DNA of 64,000 bases from Blautia luti (GTDB taxonomy: Bacteria > Bacillota > Clostridia > Lachnospirales > Lachnospiraceae): positions 3,056,501 to 3,120,500 of the forward strand of contig NZ_AP028156.1 in NCBI RefSeq assembly GCF_033096465.1, read 5' to 3'. Shown piece after piece: positions 54,689 to 62,448 of the stretch; positions within the stretch are counted from its first letter, which is position 1, and each line of letters begins with the position of its first letter. The notes beneath the pieces were generated by a model. The model was not told where the DNA came from. It did not search any database and saw only the letters and a program-made list of their open reading frames with translations. Both the position numbers and the translations under genes were made by a program.

Positions 54689-55182
54689 ATAAACGAAGAA
54701 CACAATTTCTTTCCATGGGAATTCCATCTATGTTCGTTATTTTCTCAGTTCTGTGTCTGGTGATCCTGGCGCTTCTCACCCTGGGAACTTCCAGGCAGGA
54801 TCTGCAGGCTGCACAGGTTTCCCTGAAGCAGACCACCGACTACTGCAATGCCTGTACACAGGCCAGTGCACAGTATCAGAATATTGTTGCTGCAGCCAGG
54901 GACGCAGCTTGCGCTTCCTCTGACAAATCAGATTATCTTTCCCGTATGAAAAATCTCGTAAAAGATTTTTCTGATATTTCCCTGACATGGGACAGCACAA
55001 ACCAGACCGCTTCTTTTGTCTTAGACTACTCAGACAGCCAGGGACTGTATGTGGAATTTCAGCTTTCCTGGCCTGCTCAGGATTCCTCTTTCTCGCCGCA
55101 GCTTCTCACCTGGAAGACTGTCACCACCGGAACCTGGAATCCCAATAACAGACAGCCCGTATATAAAGGAGAACAATCATGA
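54685..55182 (+). CDS. Membrane-anchored pilus-cluster protein
   Basis: The 165-residue protein has a basic start (MNKRRTQ), one membrane span (about 14-35), an amphipathic helix (SRQDLQAAQVSLKQTTDYC) and a C-terminal beta-rich part with Trp residues. Not recognised beyond its cluster. ATGA overlaps on both sides (54685 and 55179) show strict co-translation with its neighbours. Confidence 0.65.
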   Translation: MNKRRTQFLSMGIPSMFVIFSVLCLVILALLTLGTSRQDLQAAQVSLKQTTDYCNACTQASAQYQNIVAAARDAACASSDKSDYLSRMKNLVKDFSDISLTWDSTNQTASFVLDYSDSQGLYVEFQLSWPAQDSSFSPQLLTWKTVTTGTWNPNNRQPVYKGEQS

Positions 55183-56240
55183 CCGAACAGATCATACCTG
55201 ATTATTTATCTTATGCTACCGAAAACCATGCATCCGATATCTTTATCATTGCAGGACGTCCCCTTTCTGTAAAGATCGACGGTAAAATGTCCATCTTCGG
55301 AGAACGTCTTATGCCGGACGATACAGACCGTCTAATCCACCAGATCTATTCTATGGCAGGAAACCGAAATATTGACCCTTTCCTTCAGACAGGAGACGAT
55401 GATTTCTCCTTCTCTATCCCCGGTCTCTCCAGATTCCGTGTCAATGCCTATCGTCAGAGAGGTTCCCTGGCTGCTGTGATCCGTGTGATCGCTTTCGATC
55501 TTCCGAATCCGGATATTCTCCATATCCCGGAAGAAGTAATGTCCGCAGCTGATTTCACCAAAGGCATGGTTCTGGTCACAGGCCCTGCTGGAAGCGGTAA
55601 ATCCACCACCATGGCATGTATCGTAGACAGGATCAACCACTCCAGGGAAGGACATATCATCACTCTGGAAGATCCTCTGGAATACCTGCACCGCCATGAT
55701 AAATGTATTGTCAGCCAGCGTGAGATCTGCACAGATACAGAAAGCTATCTGGTATCCCTGCGCGCCACACTGCGCCAGAGCCCGGATGTGATCCTTCTTG
55801 GCGAAATGCGTGATTACGAAACCATCCAGACTGCCATGACAGCTGCCGAAACCGGTCATCTGGTTCTCTCAAGCCTGCATACTACAGGCGCAGCCAACAC
55901 CATCGGCAGGATCGTAGATGTTTTTGAACCCAGCCAGCAGCGACAGGTTTCTATCCAGCTGTCCATGGTACTTCAGGCAGTCATCTCCCAGCAGCTGGTA
56001 CCGGATATCAACGGACATAACATCCCTGTCTTCGAAGTCATGCGCTTGAACCCGGCCATCCGCAATATGATCCGCGATAATAAAGTCCACCAGATCGACG
56101 GTGTGATCTCTTCTTCTGCCCACGAAGGCATGCGCGCCATGGATCAGAGCCTTCTGGAACTTTATAAACAGGGACGCATTACCAGAGAAACCGCATTGAA
56201 ATACGCTTCCAACGGAGATATGCTGAAGCGGAAACTGTAA
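55179..56240 (+). CDS. pilT: PilT-family twitching ATPase
   Basis: PilT drives pilus retraction. The 353 residues show Walker A GPAGSGKST, the Asp box ITLEDPLEY, Walker B SPDVILLGEMRD, the His box GHLVLSSLHTTGA and, near the C-terminus, AIRNMIRDNK, a close version of the PilT-specific AIRNLIRE motif; PilB lacks that. It is the only motor ATPase in this operon. The start overlaps the previous gene (ATGA). A strong terminator follows. Confidence 0.93.
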   Translation: MTEQIIPDYLSYATENHASDIFIIAGRPLSVKIDGKMSIFGERLMPDDTDRLIHQIYSMAGNRNIDPFLQTGDDDFSFSIPGLSRFRVNAYRQRGSLAAVIRVIAFDLPNPDILHIPEEVMSAADFTKGMVLVTGPAGSGKSTTMACIVDRINHSREGHIITLEDPLEYLHRHDKCIVSQREICTDTESYLVSLRATLRQSPDVILLGEMRDYETIQTAMTAAETGHLVLSSLHTTGAANTIGRIVDVFEPSQQRQVSIQLSMVLQAVISQQLVPDINGHNIPVFEVMRLNPAIRNMIRDNKVHQIDGVISSSAHEGMRAMDQSLLELYKQGRITRETALKYASNGDMLKRKL

Positions 56241-56256
56241 AAAATTTCTTATTATA

Positions 56257-56320
56257 TAAAAAGAGCTGTTTTACATCTGCTGTCATTTTTCTCATGACAA
56301 CAATGTAAAACAGCTCTTTT
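56257..56320. terminator. Strong bidirectional terminator after pilT
   Basis: AAAGAGCTGTTTTACAT (56260-56276) pairs with ATGTAAAACAGCTCTTT (56303-56319) across a loop holding a second small hairpin; A/T runs flank both sides. Confidence 0.9.
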
Positions 56321-56376
56321 CGTCTGACATATAAACTCATTCAATTTTTCAATTCAGGCAAATATCCCCTGTCCGA

Positions 56377-56877
56377 TCAATGAACCAGGTTTCCTACTAC
56401 TCCATAGGATACGATATACATAATGATCGTTGCCAGGACAATACCCGACAGAATTGCCAGAGATGATTTCTTGATATCAACTTCCAGCAGAGATGCAACC
56501 AGTGCTCCTGTCCATGCTCCTGTTCCCGGAAGAGGAATTCCTACGAAGAGCATCAGACCCCAGAATTCATATTTCTTTACCTGATCGCTTTTTCTCATTG
56601 CCCTGTTCTCCAGACGGACAATCAGTCCATGGAACAGTTTCGTTTTCTTCATCACCTTAAAGATCTTCCGGATAAAAAGCAGAATAAACGGAATCGGGAT
56701 AATATTTCCGATCACACACAGCGGAATGGCCTTTGCCGCTGAAATCTTCAGCAGGGACGCTGCCAGAAGCCCGCCTCTTAACTCCAGGATCGGAATCATG
56801 GAGATGATAAACACCGCACCCTCCGGTGAAATAAACTGTGACAGATTATTGGAAAACCAATGTACCAGTACTTCCAT
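56377..56877 (-). CDS. Small multi-drug export (COG2426) membrane protein
   Basis: The 166-residue membrane protein with about four helices shows PILELRGG near residue 30 and GIPLPGTGAWTG near 115, the two conserved re-entrant-type motifs of the family called putative small multi-drug export protein. Real substrate unknown. It follows hisC by 8 nt. Confidence 0.85.
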   Translation of the reverse strand: MEVLVHWFSNNLSQFISPEGAVFIISMIPILELRGGLLAASLLKISAAKAIPLCVIGNIIPIPFILLFIRKIFKVMKKTKLFHGLIVRLENRAMRKSDQVKKYEFWGLMLFVGIPLPGTGAWTGALVASLLEVDIKKSSLAILSGIVLATIIMYIVSYGVVGNLVH

Positions 56878-56885
56878 AGAACCTC

Positions 56886-57941
56886 CTATTTCAGATAATC
56901 TTTCAAAACATTAATAAATGTCTGCATCTCTTCCTGTGTCCCGATGGTAATACGAAGGAAATTGTTTGTTCTTCCCTTCGGGAAATATCTTACGTAAATA
57001 TGCTTTTCCCGCAATGCTTCGAAGATTTTCTCGGCCGGGCATGTCTCATGAGCAGCGAAGATAAAGTTAGACATGGAATCCTGGAAAGAAAATCCCAGGG
57101 CTTTCAGTTCCTTCTTAGTCCATTCTCTGGTCTCTATGATCTTATTGCATGTCTCCTGGAAATATGCCTGATCCTTCACTGCTGCCACACCTGCTGCCAG
57201 GGCAGTGCGGTCCATGGTATAGGAATTGAAAGAATATTTCACATCATTCAGATATTTGATCAGTTTCTCATTTCCGCAGGCAAAACCGATACGCATTCCT
57301 GCCAGGGAACGGGACTTGGAAAAAGTCTGCACAACCAGAAGATTATCATATTTTTCGATCAGTGGCAATGCCGATTTTCCACCGAAGTCCACATAGGCTT
57401 CATCCACGATCACGATCACATCCTGATTATGTCTGATAATCTCCTCCACATCTTCCAGCTGCATCTCCACACCTGTAGGTGCATTCGGGTTGGGGAAAAT
57501 CACTCCGCCGTTTTCCCTGAAATAATCTTCTTTCTTTATATGAAAGTTCTCATCCAGAGCAGGTCTTTCATATGGGATCTTAAACAGATCTGCCCATACA
57601 TCATAGAAAGAATAGGTAATATCCGGAAACAGCACCGGCTTTTCTGAATTAAAAAAGGTCAGAAAGCTCATGGCCAGCACATCGTCTGAACCAACTCCTA
57701 CGAATACCTGTTCATCTTTCAGACTGTACATCTGCGCAATAGCATGAACCAGATCATAAGCTGCAGGGTCCGGATAAAGACGCATGGCATCCATATCCAT
57801 CTCCTTCAGTGCTTTCTCTACTCCCGGTGCCGGAGGATACGGATTCTCATTGGTATTCAATTTAATCATATCCGGCTGGTTTGGCTGCTCGCCAGGTGTA
57901 TATGGAATTACTTTACGTACATTTTCTTCCCAGGTACTCAT
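56886..57941 (-). CDS. hisC: Histidinol-phosphate aminotransferase
   Basis: This PLP enzyme of histidine synthesis has 351 residues with the class I/II aminotransferase fold: NTNENPYPPAP at the N-terminus, FPNPNAPTG, the DEAY motif and the PLP lysine in TFSKSRSLAGMRIG. No other his genes are near, so a broader aromatic aminotransferase role cannot be excluded. Start ATG at 57941. Confidence 0.92.
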   Translation of the reverse strand: MSTWEENVRKVIPYTPGEQPNQPDMIKLNTNENPYPPAPGVEKALKEMDMDAMRLYPDPAAYDLVHAIAQMYSLKDEQVFVGVGSDDVLAMSFLTFFNSEKPVLFPDITYSFYDVWADLFKIPYERPALDENFHIKKEDYFRENGGVIFPNPNAPTGVEMQLEDVEEIIRHNQDVIVIVDEAYVDFGGKSALPLIEKYDNLLVVQTFSKSRSLAGMRIGFACGNEKLIKYLNDVKYSFNSYTMDRTALAAGVAAVKDQAYFQETCNKIIETREWTKKELKALGFSFQDSMSNFIFAAHETCPAEKIFEALREKHIYVRYFPKGRTNNFLRITIGTQEEMQTFINVLKDYLK

Positions 57942-58039
57942 TTTTTCTTTCCTCTCTTAGCTGTATTTTCATCCCGTGCACTTTAACACGGTAACGTGTT
58001 CTCACATATCTGCTATTGTAATCATATGAAGAGAATTTG

Positions 58040-58387
58040 TCAATTTCTATCTTTTTTATTTTTCTTTTCCGCCTCATATTCCTTCAATTCGTTCAATGCC
58101 TGTCCGGACAAAGGATACAGAAAAATAATATTAAAGATCGTCATCAGCCCAATTCCCACATCTCCCAGATCCCACACAAAAGTATATGCAGCGATCCCGC
58201 CGCTAAACAGCATGATCAGTGCCAGGATCTTATAAGCAGTCTGCCAGCACCATTTATCTCCGAACAGATACGCCACGTTACTTCTGGCATAAAACAGAAT
58301 CCCCAGACCGCTGCCTCCCGGCAGAGGAATACGGATCATATCTCCCCATAAAAAAGAATAGACTTTCTCAATTATTGTCACAATCAT
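58040..58387 (-). pseudogene. Internally deleted sodium:alanine symporter (AGCS) remnant
   Basis: The 115-codon frame joins the first part of an AGCS carrier (MIVTIIEKVYSFLWG, family N-terminus) to its last part (from about RSNVAYLFGDKWCWQ to NIIFLYPLSGQALNELKEYE). AGCS proteins have about 450-480 residues, so some 350 central residues, including the transport helices, are missing, in frame. The junction lies near GSGLGILFYARS. It begins 8 nt after the udk stop. Unlikely to transport; it could still be translated. Confidence 0.75.
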
Positions 58388-58395
58388 TATAAAAA

Positions 58396-59052
58396 TTATC
58401 CTCGTCTTTCTCCAACTGTACACTTTTTATCCTGATCAGAAAGCTGCTCCAAAAGCTGCCTGATCTTCGACACAAACAGATCAAAGGCTACATTATTCTT
58501 ACCACTGTTGATCACGATATCCGCTTTCGCCCTCGTAGGTTCCACATACAGATAGTGCATCGGTTTTACAGTGGTCAGATACTGTTCGATGATCCCGTTA
58601 AGATCTCTGCCGCGTTCCTCCACATCTCTGGAAATACGGCGCAGAATCCTCTCGTCTGCGTCTGCCTCCACATAAACCTTGATATCCAGAAGATCACGGA
58701 TCCTTTCATCTGCCAGAAGCAGGATTCCTTCCACCAGGATCACCGGCCTTGGTTCGATCTTAATTACTTTATCGGAACGATTATGCTGACTGTAATCATA
58801 GACCGGGCATTCGATGCTCTTTCCTGCTTTCAACTGTTTTAAGTGCTCTACCAGAAGATCTGTCTCCAGGGAATCCGGATGATCGTAGTTTACCTTCACA
58901 CGTTTCTCAAAGAGGATTCCGTCCTGTCTGCGATAGTAATTATCGTGATAGATCACCACCACATCATCCCCGAAATGTTTCTTTATTCTGTTCGTAAATG
59001 TGGATTTACCGGAACCAGACCCCCCGGCAATCCCGATAATAATACTTTCCAT
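58396..59052 (-). CDS. udk: Uridine kinase
   Basis: Udk phosphorylates uridine and cytidine for nucleotide salvage. From the family-typical start MESIIIGIAGGSGSGKST the protein has 218 residues, with the P-loop, the YYRRQDG substrate region, DHPDSLETD and the lid RRISRDVEERGRDLNGI. An in-frame ATG at 59091 would add 13 residues but has a poor ribosome site. The GAGATAGG site supports 59052. Confidence 0.9.
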   Translation of the reverse strand: MESIIIGIAGGSGSGKSTFTNRIKKHFGDDVVVIYHDNYYRRQDGILFEKRVKVNYDHPDSLETDLLVEHLKQLKAGKSIECPVYDYSQHNRSDKVIKIEPRPVILVEGILLLADERIRDLLDIKVYVEADADERILRRISRDVEERGRDLNGIIEQYLTTVKPMHYLYVEPTRAKADIVINSGKNNVAFDLFVSKIRQLLEQLSDQDKKCTVGERRG

Positions 59053-59185
59053 CCTTCCTATCTCTTTTCTTATCTCTACAGTAAATTTCATAATTAACCC
59101 AGTGTGAAAATCATAGCATAATTTCGTACTTTTTTATAGAAGTTTTTTGCTTAATTTCGACAGAAAAAATTTCTGCCACCAAATA

Positions 59186-59232
59186 CAGCTCCGTCTCCGC
59201 CGCAGTGCGATCCTGCCCGGAGGGCTTTTTAT
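59186..59232 (+). other. Terminator-like hairpin with no upstream gene
   Basis: GCTCCG (59188-59193) can pair with CGGAGG(GC) (59218-59225) around an inner GCAG/CTGC stem, followed by TTTTT on the plus strand. No plus-strand gene lies upstream within 2.8 kb, so it may end an antisense or small RNA, or be chance. Confidence 0.25.
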
Positions 59233-59265
59233 TTCATAAGAACATTACGGAGTAATTTCCCAGTG

Positions 59266-59325
59266 AAATAAAAAATACCCGCCATGGAGATGTTTCAATA
59301 TCACCAGAGCAGGTATTTATTTTAT
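59266..59325 (-). terminator. Terminator after the siroheme reductase gene
   Basis: AAATACC and GGTATTT arms (plus-strand 59272-59280 and 59311-59318) with partly paired inner bases are followed by a TTTTTTATTT tail on the minus strand, just past the 59348 stop. Confidence 0.65.
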
Positions 59326-59347
59326 TCTCAGTTCATGTTACGCATAC

Positions 59348-60262
59348 TTAGATTTCGCTGATCAGTTTCTCATTCACATACTCGAATCCCAGGCGGTTTA
59401 CAGTATCCGCGAAACGTTCGCCTGCTATTCCCTCATCTCTGAAAAGGAGGATTGCTCTTTCTACTACTTTCATCACCTGTTCCTCATCTGTAAAGATTCT
59501 GGTAAGTGTACGTCCGTGGGCGACTCTCTTACCCCAGCGGCCGCCTATGTAGATCTTGTATCCATCCTGATATTCTGTAACTGCACCGAATGGACATCTG
59601 CCTTTACAGCGGCCACAGTGGTTGCATTCTTCCGGATTGATATAAATCTTGCCGTCTATTACTTCCGGGACTTTCACCGGGCAGTTTTTGGCGATCTGAC
59701 AGACTTTGCAACCACGGCATTTCTCTGTATCCGGTTTCGGGATTCGCTGACCGATGATTCCCAGGTCATTCAAGTTTGGTTTTACACAGTTGTTGGGACA
59801 TCCACCTACTGCTATTTTGAATTTATGTGGCAGTGTTACGTTGTGATATCCTAAATAAAAACGTTCATGGATTTTTTCGCTGAGTGAAAATGTATCGATG
59901 AGACCATACTGACAGGTGGTTCCTTTGCAGGATACAACAGGTCTCACCAGACTTCCGGTTCCGCCGGTTGTCAGACCATGTTCTGCCAGAAGTGCGATAG
60001 CGCCCTCGAGGTTCCCATAGGGTACACCCTGGATTTCCATGCTCAGACGGGTGGTCATTGTGATCTCTCCGTTTCCGAACTTCTCAGCTGCGTCGGCGAT
60101 GGCACGGTGTTCCTCTGTGGTGATGCGGCCATTTCTTGTGATCACCCGTATGTTGAAGATGTCATCATAACGTTTATCTTTTAAACATCCAAGACCTTTT
60201 ACACGCTTGATTTCTTCCGGGCTTATCTTCGTACCGGTAGTTGCTTCTTTCTCCTGTTTCAT
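59348..60262 (-). CDS. Siroheme-type sulfite/nitrite reductase with two [4Fe-4S] ferredoxin motifs
   Basis: The 304-residue reductase has one ferrodoxin-like half domain (about 35-105, TTRLSMEIQGVP), the siroheme-iron-sulfur ligand set CKGTTC and GGCPNNC, and two ferredoxin clusters (CRGCKVCQIAKNCP and CNHCGRCKGRCP) inserted near 190-240. It resembles AsrC-like anaerobic sulfite reductase or small nitrite reductases; no AsrA/AsrB partners are beside it. Substrate is unresolved. It is divergent from a LysR regulator and has a long structured leader (60263-60551). Confidence 0.85.
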   Translation of the reverse strand: MKQEKEATTGTKISPEEIKRVKGLGCLKDKRYDDIFNIRVITRNGRITTEEHRAIADAAEKFGNGEITMTTRLSMEIQGVPYGNLEGAIALLAEHGLTTGGTGSLVRPVVSCKGTTCQYGLIDTFSLSEKIHERFYLGYHNVTLPHKFKIAVGGCPNNCVKPNLNDLGIIGQRIPKPDTEKCRGCKVCQIAKNCPVKVPEVIDGKIYINPEECNHCGRCKGRCPFGAVTEYQDGYKIYIGGRWGKRVAHGRTLTRIFTDEEQVMKVVERAILLFRDEGIAGERFADTVNRLGFEYVNEKLISEI

Positions 60263-60551
60263 TTGAATTCTCCTTTTTCTTGCACTTTTGTATTGCTCAT
60301 TCCAGTAACTTATACTGTAAAAAATCTTATCGTTTAGATAAGTTCCCCTATTTTTTACAGTATTATTGTTTGTTAAGCGGATATTCTTAATCCGCTTCGC
60401 TACGTGGCTCTACACCAAATAATCTGCTCCGCAGTTTATCAGGAGAAACTTGCACTCCTCCTGATATAAGCAAGTCCCCACCCACTGCTTATTGCTTTTC
60501 ACAATTGCAGCAGAGGACTTACTTGATTTGATTAAACTGGAATCTCGTTTC
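60263..60551 (-). other. Structured 5' leader of the reductase gene, possible riboswitch or attenuator
   Basis: The predicted message starts near 60551 and has about 290 nt before the ATG. In minus-strand order: AAGTCC with GGACTT enclosing CTGCT/AGCAG; ATCAGGAG with CTCCTGAT (60458-60465 and 60438-60445); CTGC/GCAG; AAGCGGAT with ATCCGCTT (60375-60397); and lastly CTTATC/GATAAG (60326-60342) followed by TTTTTT. TGCTTAT/ATAAGCA (60486-60492 with 60466-60472) competes with the first stem. ACTGTAAAAAAT and ATTTTTTACAGT (60314-60325 and 60350-60361) enclose the last hairpin. Known classes were not recognised. It might instead be a dispersed repeat. Confidence 0.5.
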
Positions 60552-60557
60552 TTATTG

Positions 60558-60601
60558 ATTATAGAACCTATAAATGATAAAATCAATTTATTAGATTTTA
60601 T
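60558..60601 (-). promoter_or_regulatory. Reductase promoter overlapped by a LysR-type binding site
   Basis: On the minus strand TTGATT (60581-60586), 17 bp, TATAAT (60558-60563). The dyad ATAAAATC-N9-GATTTTAT (60577-60601) is the ATC-N9-GAT form of LysR recognition sites and covers the -35, between the reductase and the divergent LysR gene. Confidence 0.65.
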
Positions 60602-60710
60602 GAAATAATAAGTTAAATTTATCAGTTACTGTTCACAGGCCAATGGTAACATTTATCGTATATTAATAACTAAACATTAAAGATCACTCATACTCCGGGA
60701 GGAAATTCTT

Positions 60711-61559
60711 ATGCTGGATCACAGAACTGAAACTTTTATGACCGTGTGCAATGTTATGAACTATCGCGAGGCTGCTGAACTGCTGCACATTACACAGCCG
60801 GCAGTTACGCAGCACATACAGTTTCTGGAAAAGGAATACGGCTGCCGTCTTTTTCTCTACGAAAATCGCAAACTTATCAAAACACCTGCTGCCCGGATGC
60901 TGGAGGATTATTTATGTTCTGCAAAACAACGTGAGGATTTTCTCCGGGAAAAGCTCAAAAATAATGGCCTTCGTGAACTGCGCATCGGCGCCACGAAGAC
61001 CATTGGAGATTATGTAATTACTGACCAGATTCATAAATTCCTGGACCAATCTGATACGTCCCTGACATTGATCGTCGATAATACGAAGCATCTTCTTCAA
61101 CTGCTTGAGCAGAATGCACTGGACTATGCCATTATCGAGGGATATTTTGACAAAAACAGATTCGGAAGCCAACTGTACCGCAGAGAGTCATTCGTAGGAA
61201 TCTGCCCGAAAGACCACCCCTTTGCCGGAAAAGAAGTCTCCGTAGAAGACCTTCTGTCCGAAACCCTCATCCACCGCGAAAAAGGCTCCGGAACTCTGGC
61301 GATCCTGGAAGACAAACTCCTGGAACACAACGAATCCCTGGAACGCTTCCACCGCCACATCTGCATCTCCAGCTTCAAAATGATCATCGATCTGATCAAA
61401 TCCGGGTATGGGATCTCTTTCGTCTACGAAGTCCTCGCCAAAAGCGACCCAGAACTTGGGATTTTCACCCTTAAGGGGGAACCACTGATCAGGGAGTTTA
61501 ATATTATTTATCTGAAGTATGCGGAGGTTGGAGAGAAGATTGGGTGGTTTTTGGATTAG
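60711..61559 (+). CDS. LysR-family transcriptional regulator
   Basis: The 282-residue regulator has an N-terminal winged helix (about 1-65; NYREAAELLHITQPAVTQHIQFLEKEYG) and a periplasmic-binding-like sensor domain (about 90-282). It is divergent from the siroheme reductase and probably regulates it through the dyad at 60577-60601. The ligand is unknown. GGGAGG lies before the ATG. Confidence 0.92.
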   Translation: MLDHRTETFMTVCNVMNYREAAELLHITQPAVTQHIQFLEKEYGCRLFLYENRKLIKTPAARMLEDYLCSAKQREDFLREKLKNNGLRELRIGATKTIGDYVITDQIHKFLDQSDTSLTLIVDNTKHLLQLLEQNALDYAIIEGYFDKNRFGSQLYRRESFVGICPKDHPFAGKEVSVEDLLSETLIHREKGSGTLAILEDKLLEHNESLERFHRHICISSFKMIIDLIKSGYGISFVYEVLAKSDPELGIFTLKGEPLIREFNIIYLKYAEVGEKIGWFLD

Positions 61560-61627
61560 TGAAATAGACAGCCCCCCTTTGTCTATCTCGCACTGCTTTC
61601 GTACTTTTTCCTCAGCATTTATTTTAT

Positions 61628-62407
61628 TTACAGTCCGGCAGGATTCCAGGAATCATTATCCAGTTTATTCAGCATCTCCTTCAGATCAACAGTATATGCA
61701 ACCTTTACATCACTGTCTTTTTTGATGATAAATTCAGAGAGCCCATATTCTGAACCGTTGTCTGCCCAGTCATATGTATATCCCAGTCTCGTCCATGGAT
61801 ATTTCCCGTCAAAATAACTGGAGATAATATTTGAATCAAACCATTCTTTATAGTCCTCATCAACTTCATCTGAAAATGCATCTGTCATTTCTATTGTTCC
61901 GATATCTGAGACATATGCCGGACGGAAAACGTCTTCCGGTTTTGCCCACATAGCCGTAAAATAATCAGATTCATTATCCGGGCGCAGACCAAGGAGTTCT
62001 TTTATTCTTGTCTGCCAGTCTGTCACATTCTCTTTATTTTTCTGATACCATTCTTCCAGTTCGCCGCCTGTAAACGTCCACACATTTCCCCATTCCAGTT
62101 TTACATCTGCGCCATCCGGATAACTGTCCGGATATTTATGGAATGTATAAAGAAGGATTCTGCCATCCTGATCGTAAACGGCATATGGCTGTCCCTCCTC
62201 CAGACTTACTACGGGAAGGATTTCATCCTTGTCAATGATCAGTGCATCTTCAACCGCATCATCGCAGAGGATCTGCTGATCCGTTTCACTTTCTGCTGAA
62301 AGCTCTGTTTCTTCTGCCTGAACGCTTACCGTTGTTTTGCCTGACAATGTAATTGCAGAAATCAGGATACTGTTCACGATCATGATTTTCCATAATTTAT
62401 TTTTCAT
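61628..62407 (-). CDS. Secreted protein of unknown function
   Basis: The 259-residue protein has a signal peptide (MKNKLWKIMIVNSILISAIT, cleavage near SVQAEE), an acidic first third and a folded domain with GLRPDNESDYFTAMWAKPEDVFRPAYVSDI, which I know only as part of uncharacterised proteins. It is rich in Trp, Tyr and Asp. It starts 42 nt downstream of the broken alkylsulfatase frame, so it may be co-transcribed with it. No function can be assigned. Confidence 0.7.
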   Translation of the reverse strand: MKNKLWKIMIVNSILISAITLSGKTTVSVQAEETELSAESETDQQILCDDAVEDALIIDKDEILPVVSLEEGQPYAVYDQDGRILLYTFHKYPDSYPDGADVKLEWGNVWTFTGGELEEWYQKNKENVTDWQTRIKELLGLRPDNESDYFTAMWAKPEDVFRPAYVSDIGTIEMTDAFSDEVDEDYKEWFDSNIISSYFDGKYPWTRLGYTYDWADNGSEYGLSEFIIKKDSDVKVAYTVDLKEMLNKLDNDSWNPAGL

Positions 62408-62448
62408 ATATTATTTTTCCTTTCTGTATAAATGTGAAAATATTTAGT

